Of a DNA stretch of 34,164 nucleotides, positions 16,541 through 23,502 are shown piece after piece. Below the pieces are notes generated by a model that made no database searches, was not told where the DNA came from, and saw nothing but the letters and a program-made list of their open reading frames with translations. How positions within the stretch are numbered: the first letter of the stretch is position 1; each line of letters starts with the position of its first letter. The stretch covers positions 1 to 34,164 of the forward strand of contig JAEUKG010000767.1 of assembly GCA_016794325.1 (NCBI GenBank), written 5' to 3'. The stretch is from Myxococcales bacterium. GTDB lineage: Bacteria; Myxococcota_A; Polyangia; Polyangiales; Polyangiaceae. Position numbers and translations under genes: made by a program.

Positions 16541-16546
16541 TAGGAT
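16541..16546 (+). promoter_or_regulatory. -10 box (TAGGAT)
   Basis: TAGGAT ends 6 nt before ATG 16553, placing the transcription start at or next to the start codon. Confidence 0.5.
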
Positions 16547-16552
16547 GAGCAC

Positions 16553-17362
16553 ATGAATCAGCCCCCCGGTGGCAACGGTTATCCCCCTGGTTACCCCTAT
16601 CCCGGTCAGCAGCCCGGCTACCCGCAGCAGGGCCAGCCGCAGCAGCCGCAGCAGCCGGGCTACGGTCAGCCCGCTCCGGCGCCGTCGCCGCACGGCGGCC
16701 TCGATCGGACGGTGGCCATGCCCGGGGCGCCCGGCCCCTATCCGGGCCAGCCGGGGATGCCGCAGCAGGGCTACGGCCAGCCGCAGCAGCCGCAGCAGGG
16801 CTACGGCCAGCCGCAGCAGCCGGCGGGCGGTTTCGGCCAGCCCCAGGCCAACCAGTACGGGCAGCAGGTCGCCCAAGGCTACGGGCAGGCGGGCGCGGCC
16901 ATGGGCAACGCGTTCGGCCAGATGGGCAACGCCATGCAAGGCATGCCCGGCATGGGCGCGGCGATGGGCGGCCCGGGCAAGAAGCGCAACCCGCTCGTGC
17001 TCCAGGCGATCCCCTACGTCTGCTGGTTCATCCTCCCGACCGTGGTGTCGGTCGTCGCGAACATCACCGAGCTCTACTTCCTCAACTCGGTGGGCGGGCT
17101 CCTCTCCCTCGTGGGCCTCATCCTCTACATCGTCTTCATCTTCAAGATGTCGAACGAGCTCAAGGGGATCACCCAGAACCAGGGCTACACCGCGTGGCTC
17201 GCCCTCATCTGGGTGTACGGCCCCTGCCTCCTCTTCCGCCCCGAGATGGAGCGGGCGAAGCAGGCGCGCGGCATCCAGAAGCCCGCGCGCGGCTTCATCG
17301 GCTACTTCCTCTTCCCGATCTGGGCGATGGCGAGCGATCTCAACGACCTCAACGGGGTCTGA
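16553..17362 (+). CDS. Membrane protein with Q/P/G/Y-rich disordered N-terminus
   Basis: A 269-residue protein. Residues 1-~145 are low-complexity Gln/Pro/Gly/Tyr/Met-rich sequence with recurring GYGQPQQPQQ units and no charge clusters. They are expected to be disordered and resemble prion-like or phase-separating regions. Residues ~149-270 contain about four hydrophobic helices (VLQAIPYVCWFILPTVVSVV, LLSLVGLILYIVFIF, WLALIWVYGPCLLF, FIGYFLFPIWAMA). There is no signal peptide, so the tail is probably cytoplasmic. DUF4234-like small membrane domains have a comparable layout, but I do not assign one. Located between the peptidase and a Ser/Thr kinase, with strong hairpins on both sides, so it is probably monocistronic. 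Confidence 0.88.
   Translation: MNQPPGGNGYPPGYPYPGQQPGYPQQGQPQQPQQPGYGQPAPAPSPHGGLDRTVAMPGAPGPYPGQPGMPQQGYGQPQQPQQGYGQPQQPAGGFGQPQANQYGQQVAQGYGQAGAAMGNAFGQMGNAMQGMPGMGAAMGGPGKKRNPLVLQAIPYVCWFILPTVVSVVANITELYFLNSVGGLLSLVGLILYIVFIFKMSNELKGITQNQGYTAWLALIWVYGPCLLFRPEMERAKQARGIQKPARGFIGYFLFPIWAMASDLNDLNGV
16761..16820 (+). repeat. Perfect 30-bp tandem duplication
   Basis: 16761-16790 and 16791-16820 are identical, encoding PQQGYGQPQQ twice in frame. The absence of any synonymous change suggests recent duplication, or slippage-prone, length-variable sequence. Confidence 0.9.
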
Positions 17363-17376
17363 ACCCCGAGCGCCGG

Positions 17377-17400
17377 GGATGGTCACCGCAGTGACCATCC
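17377..17400 (+). terminator. Strong stem-loop after membrane protein gene
   Basis: A perfect 10-bp stem, GGATGGTCAC (17377-17386) and GTGACCATCC (17391-17400), with tetraloop CGCA, 14 nt after the stop codon. No U-run follows. Confidence 0.6.
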
Positions 17401-17417
17401 CTGACGCGAGCTTCGAG

Positions 17418-17436
17418 CGGGCCCCTCGTGGGCCCG
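17418..17436 (+). terminator. Second stem-loop with T-rich tail
   Basis: CGGGCCC (17418-17424) and GGGCCCG (17430-17436) with loop CTCGT, followed by TTCTCCATTT. The better intrinsic-terminator candidate of the pair. Confidence 0.55.
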
Positions 17437-17500
17437 TTCTCCATTTCGGCGCTCGGCGCGCGCCATGGCGGCGAATTTCCTTCTGCCGCGGCCACTCTGA

Positions 17501-17506
17501 TAGCCT
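17501..17506 (+). promoter_or_regulatory. -10 box (TAGCCT) of second kinase
   Basis: TAGCCT ends 6 nt before GTG 17513. The GAGAGG between them is too close to the GTG to act as a Shine-Dalgarno sequence. Confidence 0.45.
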
Positions 17507-17512
17507 GAGAGG

Positions 17513-19144
17513 GTGAGCGGGCCTTCGGCGCGGCATCCCGAGGTCGTGGGGACCTATGCGATCTGCGACGAGATCGCCACCGGTGGAATGGCGACGGTCC
17601 ATCTGGGCCGTCTGCTGGGCGCCGAGGGGTTCTCGCGCGTCGTGGCGGTGAAGAAGCTCCACCCGCAATACGCGAAGGACCCCGAGTTCATCACGATGTT
17701 CCTCGACGAGGCGCGCATCGTCGCGCCGATCCGTCACCCGAACGTCGTGCAGACGCTCGACATCCTCGAGGGCAGCGAGGGCCTCGTCATCGTCATGGAC
17801 TACGTCCACGGCGAGACCCTCGCGCGGCTCGTCCGCGCCGCGAAGGCGAGAGGCACCCGCATCCCGGTCCCGGTGGCTTGCGCCATCATGGCGAACGTCT
17901 GCATGGGCCTCCACGCCGCCCACGAGGTGCGGTCGCCGAGCGGCGTCGCCCTCGAGATCGTGCACCGTGACGTGTCTCCCCAGAACGTGATCGTCGGCAC
18001 CGACGGCGCCGCCCGCGTGCTCGACTTCGGCGTCGCGAAGGCCGAGGGCCGGCTCGCCCACACCCGCGAGGGGGAGATCAAAGGCAAGATCGCCTACATG
18101 GCCCCGGAGCAGCTCCGGGGTGAGGTCGACCGCCGCACCGACATCTTCGCTTGCGGCATCGTCCTCTGGGAGCTCGCGTGCGGTCGGCGCATGTTCGAGG
18201 GCGCGAGCGACGCCGACATCCTCACCCGGCTGATGTTCGCGAAGCTCGAGCCTCCCGACAAATACGCCCCCGAGCTGCCGCCGGCGCTCGTCGCGTGCAT
18301 CATGCGCGCGCTGCGTGAGCGCCCCTCGGAGCGCTACGGATCGGCCAAGGAGTTCGCCCTCGCGATGGAGTCCGCGGTCGGCCTCGCGTCGCCGACCGAG
18401 GTGGGGGAGTGGGTCGAGTCGATGGCCTCGGAGCGGCTCATGACCCGCGCCGCCATCATCGCCGACATCGAGCAGGCCACGCGCGGGCTCGCCCCGCGCC
18501 CGCTCCCCCAAGGCTCCGGCCTGCTCGAGTCGCTCTCGCAGATGCAGCCGGCGAAGAAGAACGATCTCTCCGTCGAGATCCGCCTCGAGTCCGATCCCCC
18601 GGCATCGGCGACCGAGCGAATCGACACGGTGCCGGTCCCGAGCGCGCCGCGCGTTCCCACGGTGGCGGGAGGGGCCACCTCCGGCGCTCGGCCGCCGCTG
18701 CCGGCTTCACCGCCGGGGACGTCGTCGGCGGTCGTCGTCGGGCCGGCGGCGGCGCAGGCGCCCGCGCCGAAGTCGTCGCGCGGGCTGGTGATCGCCCTCG
18801 TGGCGATGGCGCTGCTCGGCGCGCTGCTCCTCGCGGTCGGGATCCTCCGTCGGAGCTCGCGCGAGCCCGCGCAGCCGATCCCCACGCCCGTCGCCTCGAG
18901 CGCCGCGCCGCCGTCGACGGCGAGCGCCGCGCCCACGCCGTCACCGTCGTCCCCCCCGTCGGCCGCGGCGTCTTCGCCGAGCGGGAGCGCCTCCGCCCAA
19001 GCGTCGGCCGCTCCGTCCACGGGCCCGCGCCCGACCGCGACGTGGACGGCGCCGGCCACCGCCAAGCCCGCCAAGCCGTCGTGCGACCCCCCCTACGTCA
19101 TCGACGAGAAGGGCCACCGCCACTACAAACCCGAGTGCGATTGA
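17513..19144 (+). CDS. Transmembrane Ser/Thr protein kinase
   Basis: A 543-residue protein. Residues ~14-280 are a full Hanks-type kinase: DEIATGGMATVHLG loop, Lys47, Glu66, HRD (151-153) with Asn158, DFG (171-173) and APE (197-199). A ~140-residue Pro/Ala/Ser juxtamembrane region and one membrane helix (~423-446) follow. The ~95-residue outer region is Ala/Ser/Pro-rich and ends in a compact two-cysteine motif (CDPPYVIDEKGHRHYKPEC). I recall similar short C-terminal tails on many myxobacterial kinases; they could form a small disulfide loop or sensor. The catalytic domain is clearly paralogous to that of the kinase at 8832 (for example IRHPNVV, YVHGE and HRDVSPxNV are shared). No cognate phosphatase or forkhead-associated protein lies nearby. 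Substrates unknown. Confidence 0.95.
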   Translation: MSGPSARHPEVVGTYAICDEIATGGMATVHLGRLLGAEGFSRVVAVKKLHPQYAKDPEFITMFLDEARIVAPIRHPNVVQTLDILEGSEGLVIVMDYVHGETLARLVRAAKARGTRIPVPVACAIMANVCMGLHAAHEVRSPSGVALEIVHRDVSPQNVIVGTDGAARVLDFGVAKAEGRLAHTREGEIKGKIAYMAPEQLRGEVDRRTDIFACGIVLWELACGRRMFEGASDADILTRLMFAKLEPPDKYAPELPPALVACIMRALRERPSERYGSAKEFALAMESAVGLASPTEVGEWVESMASERLMTRAAIIADIEQATRGLAPRPLPQGSGLLESLSQMQPAKKNDLSVEIRLESDPPASATERIDTVPVPSAPRVPTVAGGATSGARPPLPASPPGTSSAVVVGPAAAQAPAPKSSRGLVIALVAMALLGALLLAVGILRRSSREPAQPIPTPVASSAAPPSTASAAPTPSPSSPPSAAASSPSGSASAQASAAPSTGPRPTATWTAPATAKPAKPSCDPPYVIDEKGHRHYKPECD

Positions 19145-19255
19145 GCACTTGGGCGCGTCGCCCGCGAGTTGAGGGTTCCATGAGCGTTCGATAAGGCGCG
19201 TCCGCGCGCGCGCCCGAGTGGCTATCCTCTGGTCTCTTCCGGAGGATCCAATCGA

Positions 19256-20035
19256 ATGCAATGTACAGCTTGTGGGGGGCAGCTCGAGTACGCAGGCGGC
19301 GGACAATACGCGCGGTGCATGCGCTGCCTCGCGCTCTTCCAGGTCGCCGGCGGCGGGCTGACTCCCATCGTCGTACAGGCGCCGGGCGGGGGTAACAACC
19401 CCGAGTTCAACGCGATGTTCGCGAAGAACCTCGGCTTCGGCCCACCGCCCGCGGGCGGTGGTGGCGGCGGCGGCGGCGGCGGCTACCAGCACGGCCCGAG
19501 CTTCCAGATGGGGGACGTGGAGGTCCGCGTTGACACCCGCGGGCTCGAGCGCCGAGCGATGAACGAGGTCTCCAGCATGATCTGGGGCTGGATCATCGGC
19601 GGCGTGATCCTCGTCATGCTCGTCATCGGCGGCATCGTCCTCGGCGTCTACATCTACCTCCAGGCCAAGAGCTCCACCGTCGCCGACGGCAGCGGGGCCA
19701 CGGGCAAGAAGACCGAGCAGACCTGGGACGGCAAGTCGACGCTCGAGTGCAGCGGCATCGACAAGATGAAGATCACGGGGACGACGGCCAGCCTCACCAC
19801 CACCGCGATCAAGGCCTCCGGCAACTGCCAGCTCGAGCTCGTGAACGTGAACATCACCGCGCCCGTCGGCATCGAGGCGACGGCCTCGGCGAAGGTCACG
19901 ATGACCGGCGGCAGCATCAAGGCGAAGGACAACTCGGTCGTCGCTTCGAACGCCTCCTCCGTCACCTTCGTCGGGACGAGCGTCACCGGCGTCGTGAAGA
20001 AGCAGCACGCCGCGAAGGTGAACGGCGCGAACTGA
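19256..20035 (+). CDS. Zinc-ribbon / transmembrane / beta-repeat protein
   Basis: A 259-residue protein with a conventional Shine-Dalgarno sequence (GGAGG 19241-19245, 10 nt before the ATG) and a TATCCT -10-like box at 19223-19228. Residues 1-25 form a CxxC-CxxC zinc ribbon (MQCTACGGQLE, then ARCMRCLALF). A Gly-rich linker with a run of ten glycines follows, then a single membrane helix (~107-133). The C-terminal ~115 residues hold repeating short beta-strands rich in Thr/Ser/Val (ITGTTASLTTTAIKASGN, ITAPVGIEATASAKVTMTGG), as in small right-handed beta-helices. This gives a cytosolic metal-binding head and an exported beta-solenoid tail. No catalytic residues are evident. The family is not named. 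Confidence 0.88.
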   Translation: MQCTACGGQLEYAGGGQYARCMRCLALFQVAGGGLTPIVVQAPGGGNNPEFNAMFAKNLGFGPPPAGGGGGGGGGGYQHGPSFQMGDVEVRVDTRGLERRAMNEVSSMIWGWIIGGVILVMLVIGGIVLGVYIYLQAKSSTVADGSGATGKKTEQTWDGKSTLECSGIDKMKITGTTASLTTTAIKASGNCQLELVNVNITAPVGIEATASAKVTMTGGSIKAKDNSVVASNASSVTFVGTSVTGVVKKQHAAKVNGAN

Positions 20036-20040
20036 TCGGG

Positions 20041-21447
20041 TCAGCTCACCGCGACCGGGTCGGGGGTGGAGGCGCGCTCCACCCCCCCGCGGGCGGCGGG
20101 CTCGGGCCGCCGCAGCGACGGGACTCCCGAGGACCGGGTGAACGACTCGCCGCCGCCGCGCTCGGTGATGAGCCGCGCCCCGCGCTTGTACGAGAAGTAC
20201 GACCACGCCCAGGTGAAGAGCACGACGAAGCGGTTGCGGAAGCCGATGAGGAACAAGAGGTGGACGAACAGCCACGCGAGCCACGCGAGGAAGCCGCGCA
20301 GGCGCATCCGCCCCGTCATCGCGATGGCGCGGCTGCGGCCGATGGTCGCCATCGTCCCCTTGTCGACGTAGGCGAACGGCTCGCGATCGCCCTTCGCCTT
20401 GGCGCGGGCGATGACCTCGGCGACGTACCGACCCTGCTGCATCGCCACCGGGCATAGGCCAGGCAGCGGCTTGCCGGGCGCCTCCTCGAGGTGCGCCATG
20501 TCGCCGATGGCGAACGCCTCCGGGTGCCCGGGGATGCTCGCGTCGCGCTCGACGATGACCCGCCCCATTCTGTCGAGCGGGACCCCCAGCGTCTCCGCGA
20601 GGCGCGTGCCTCGCACCCCCGCGCCCCAGAGCACGGTGCGAGCCGCGACGCGCCGCGTGCCGTCGAGCTCGACCCCGCCCTCGTCGATGGTGGTGACGCG
20701 GCCCGTCTCGACCTCGACGCCGAGCTCGGCGAGCTGCTCCTTGGCCGACTCCGAGAGCTCCTCGGGGAACGCGGCGAGGATGCGCGGGCCGGCCTCCACG
20801 AGGACGACGCGCGCCTTCTCGGGGTCGATGGTGCGGAAGTCGTGGTCGAGGACGTTGTGCGCGAGCTCGGCAATCGCGCCCGCGAGCTCGACGCCGGTGG
20901 GGCCTCCGCCGATCACGACGAAGGTGAGCAGACGCTCGCGCTCGGCGTCGTCGGTCGTCATCTCGGCGCGCTCGAAGGCGACGAGGACCCGGCGCCGGAT
21001 CTCGAGCGCGTCGTCGATCGTCTTCAACCCAGGGGCGTGCGCCTCCCACTCCTCGTGGCCGAAGTAGCTCGTCTTGGCGCCCACCGCGAGGACGAGCCAG
21101 TCGTACTCGAGCGCGTCGCCGCCCTCGAGCCGGACGCGCCGGCCGTCGAGATCGACCCCGCTCACCTCGGCGAGGAGCACGCGGGTGTTCTCTTGCGCGG
21201 AGAGCACGCCGCGGATCGGCGCCGCGATCTCCGCCGGGGACAGGCCCGCCATCGCGACCTGGTAGAGCAGCGGCTGGAAGAGGTGGTGGTTCGTGCGATC
21301 GACGACGGTGACGTCCACGTCCGCGTCCGCGAGCCCCTGCGCGCAGAGGAGCCCGCCGAACCCGCCACCGACGATGACGACTCGAGGCCGCGCCGGAATC
21401 GATGCCGACTTCACGACCGCGGACTGACCCTTCGATTTGTCGCCCAT
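20041..21447 (-). CDS. ndh: Type II NADH:quinone oxidoreductase (NDH-2)
   Basis: A 468-residue flavoprotein. The N-terminal FAD-binding Rossmann motif is VVIVGGGFGG. The NDH-2 signature NHHLFQPLLYQVAMAGLSP follows, then VLAVGAKTSYFG, a second nucleotide (NADH) motif FVVIGGGPTGVELAG, AIGDMAH (FAD ribityl contact) and CPVAMQQGRYVA (quinone/FAD end). The C-terminal hydrophobic/aromatic segment (FLAWLAWLFVHLLFLIGF) matches the membrane-anchoring region of bacterial NDH-2. It transfers electrons from NADH to quinone without proton pumping. ATG 21447 is chosen because GGAAGG lies 8 nt upstream; the ATG at 21453 is only 2 nt from that site. It follows the solute-binding operon on the same strand (69 bp) and converges on the zinc-ribbon gene. 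Confidence 0.94.
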   Translation of the reverse strand: MGDKSKGQSAVVKSASIPARPRVVIVGGGFGGLLCAQGLADADVDVTVVDRTNHHLFQPLLYQVAMAGLSPAEIAAPIRGVLSAQENTRVLLAEVSGVDLDGRRVRLEGGDALEYDWLVLAVGAKTSYFGHEEWEAHAPGLKTIDDALEIRRRVLVAFERAEMTTDDAERERLLTFVVIGGGPTGVELAGAIAELAHNVLDHDFRTIDPEKARVVLVEAGPRILAAFPEELSESAKEQLAELGVEVETGRVTTIDEGGVELDGTRRVAARTVLWGAGVRGTRLAETLGVPLDRMGRVIVERDASIPGHPEAFAIGDMAHLEEAPGKPLPGLCPVAMQQGRYVAEVIARAKAKGDREPFAYVDKGTMATIGRSRAIAMTGRMRLRGFLAWLAWLFVHLLFLIGFRNRFVVLFTWAWSYFSYKRGARLITERGGGESFTRSSGVPSLRRPEPAARGGVERASTPDPVAVS

Positions 21448-21522
21448 CCCCATGTCCTTCCGCGCGGGTATGTAGGTGCGGCGCCGCTCGAGGTCAATCG
21501 CGGCTCGCCCCCGGGCGGCGGA

Positions 21523-22719
21523 TCACTTCTGGACGGTGCGCGACCAGAGCGTGAGGAGGTTGTGGACGACGGGGCCCTCCGGGGTCTTCGCCACCGGCGG
21601 GATGTCGACCTGCACGCCGTACTGCGCGAGCTTGGTCCACGGGTTCGCCGGGTCCGCCGTCTTGACCGGGATGCTCGTGTCGCCCGGGCGGAAGCCGAGC
21701 GCGAGGGCCTGCTGCTGCACCTCCTTCGAGCGGAGGTAGTCGAGCCACTTGTGGCCCGCCTCGCGCTGCGCCGGCGTGACCCAGTCGGCCTTGAGGACGC
21801 CCGCCGGGTGGTCGCTCCAGAGCGTGGTCGCGGGGTAGTAGACGCGGAGGTGACCCCACCGGCCCTGCGCCGCCTCGAGCTGCGAGATCGCGAGGTTCTC
21901 GTACACGACCGCGATGTCGTACTTGGAGGGCCCGAAGCGCACCATCTCGGTCATGAAGGTGCCGGTGGACGGCTCGAACTTGGTGACGCCCTTCTCGATG
22001 TCCTTCATGTACGCCTGGTACTCGGGCTTCATGAGGTCGCCGACGTCGAGGGTGGGCTTGCCGTAGTACTCGAGCGACATGAGGTACAGGGCCTGGAGGC
22101 CCGAGTTCGACTTGGTGGGGTCGGTGTGACCGAGCTTCATGAAGCCCCACTCGGTCTTGCCGCCGATGGAGGGCCAGCCCTTGTTGGACGCGATCTCCTT
22201 CTGGATGGTCTTCCACGAGATCTTGCCGTTCGCCGACTTGAGGAGCACCTGCGCGCGGTCTTCCCAGATGACGAAGACGAGGGGCGTGATGACGAGCGAC
22301 TGCGGGGCCTCGTCGCCGGCGCCGAAGAGGTCGCCCTTGCCCTTGGTCTTCCAGTCCGAGATCGTCATCTGCATGATGAGCGAGTCGGCGGGGCTGAAGA
22401 TCGTCGGCTTGTCCTTCTCGTCGACGATCGACTGGGCGGCGTCGAGCGAGCCCTTGCCGATCAGGGTGAGCTTGATCTCCGGGTGGTCGGCCCGGAACTT
22501 CACCGCGGCCTGGTCGATCCAGTCCTTCTTGTCGGTGCTGTAGATCATCGTGACCTCGACCACGTTCGCGGGCGGCTTGGCGCTCCCGCTGCCGGAGGCC
22601 GACGCCGAGGCGCTCGGGCCCGCCTTGTCGCCGCCGTCCTTCGTCAACGCGAACTTCGCGACGACGATGCCGACGATGGCGACGACGAACAGCGCGACGA
22701 TGATGATCTTGGTCTTCAA
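21523..22719 (-). CDS. Membrane-anchored extracellular solute-binding protein
   Basis: A 398-residue protein starting at TTG 22719, with a strong Shine-Dalgarno (AAGGAGGAGGG) upstream. An N-terminal hydrophobic helix (residues ~4-22) without a lipobox Cys suggests an uncleaved anchor. An Ser/Ala/Gly linker follows, then a type 2 periplasmic-binding-protein fold (VTMIYSTDKKDWID, FSPADSLIMQ, LVITPLVFVIW). Late motifs YPATTLWSDHP and QALALGFRPGDTSIPV are nearly duplicated in the N-terminal half of the VWA protein encoded at 23502-25241, so the two are paralogues. The FSPADS pocket and general fold resemble the molybdate/sulfate/iron-type SBP_bac_11 group. No permease or ATPase gene adjoins it, so a sensory or scaffold role is as likely as transport. 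Ligand unknown. Confidence 0.88.
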   Translation of the reverse strand: MKTKIIIVALFVVAIVGIVVAKFALTKDGGDKAGPSASASASGSGSAKPPANVVEVTMIYSTDKKDWIDQAAVKFRADHPEIKLTLIGKGSLDAAQSIVDEKDKPTIFSPADSLIMQMTISDWKTKGKGDLFGAGDEAPQSLVITPLVFVIWEDRAQVLLKSANGKISWKTIQKEIASNKGWPSIGGKTEWGFMKLGHTDPTKSNSGLQALYLMSLEYYGKPTLDVGDLMKPEYQAYMKDIEKGVTKFEPSTGTFMTEMVRFGPSKYDIAVVYENLAISQLEAAQGRWGHLRVYYPATTLWSDHPAGVLKADWVTPAQREAGHKWLDYLRSKEVQQQALALGFRPGDTSIPVKTADPANPWTKLAQYGVQVDIPPVAKTPEGPVVHNLLTLWSRTVQK

Positions 22720-22737
22720 CGACGAATCCCTCCTCCT

Positions 22738-23502
22738 TCACGCCCCATGGGCCACGTCTCCGAGGCTCACGAGGGTCTCTTCGAAGCTCTGAATCTCCAC
22801 GTTCATGCGATCGAGCTCGTCCTTCACGTCGCCGGTGAGCTGATCCATCGCCTGGGCGTCGAGCGCGCGCATGCGCACGATCTTGGCCGGGAGCGCGTCC
22901 ATCGTCGCCGCGATGCTGAGCAGGCTCGCCGCGATGCGCTCCTTGGCGGCGAAGAGGTCGTTGACGGTGGCGAGGTGCTGGGCGCGCGCCGAGCGAGCGG
23001 CCTCGTACTGGGCGCGAGCCTCCTTGTCGCGCGCGGCCTTGGCGCGGAGGTCGAGCGCGTCGACGTCCTTCTGGAGCTGCGCCGGGTCCACCGTCGCGAG
23101 GTACTTCGCGATGTCCTCGGCGCGGACCGCGAGCTTCGACGCGCGCTCCTCGAGCTCACCGACCGACACCACCACCATCGCGAGGTGGGCCTGCACCTCG
23201 GCCGAGGTGTCGCCGAGGACGCGGTCGATCTCGCCGCGCGCCTTCTTGATGCTCTGGAGCGCGATCTTGGTGTGGGGGTCGTCGAAGTCGCTCGCGTCGG
23301 CGAGGCGGGGCCCCGACGCCTCGAGCTCCCTCTTGCCGAAGATCCCCCACGCGGTGAGCGCGGCGAGCGCGGCGCCGCCGACCGCGGCGATGGCCCACGA
23401 GTGGAGGGCGACCGCGGCGACGCCGGCGGTGCCCGCGACCACGATGTTGGTCACCGTGGTCGCTGCCTTCACGAGGCTCTTCTTGTTCGGCTTGTCGCTC
23501 AT
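22738..23502 (-). CDS. Membrane coiled-coil protein in solute-binding/VWA operon
   Basis: A 254-residue protein. Residues ~10-52 contain two short hydrophobic segments (VTNIVVAGTAGVAAVALHSW and AIAAVGGAALAALTAWGIFG) that can form a hairpin in the membrane. The rest is a long charged helical region with coiled-coil heptads (VGELEERASKLAVRAEDIAK, VDALDLRAKAARDKEARAQYE), probably cytoplasmic. Its ATG overlaps the TGA of the VWA gene by one base (TGATG), which indicates translational coupling; the next solute-binding gene follows with an 18-bp gap. I considered XpaC-like proteins, which accompany TelA and VWA genes elsewhere, but the signature segments are not visible. Family not identified; it could link the exported binding domains to the cytoplasm. 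Confidence 0.85.
   Translation of the reverse strand: MSDKPNKKSLVKAATTVTNIVVAGTAGVAAVALHSWAIAAVGGAALAALTAWGIFGKRELEASGPRLADASDFDDPHTKIALQSIKKARGEIDRVLGDTSAEVQAHLAMVVVSVGELEERASKLAVRAEDIAKYLATVDPAQLQKDVDALDLRAKAARDKEARAQYEAARSARAQHLATVNDLFAAKERIAASLLSIAATMDALPAKIVRMRALDAQAMDQLTGDVKDELDRMNVEIQSFEETLVSLGDVAHGA

Noticed and set aside
22738-23502. Assigning the coiled-coil protein to XpaC
   Set aside because: Topology is similar, but the characteristic XpaC segments are not visible.
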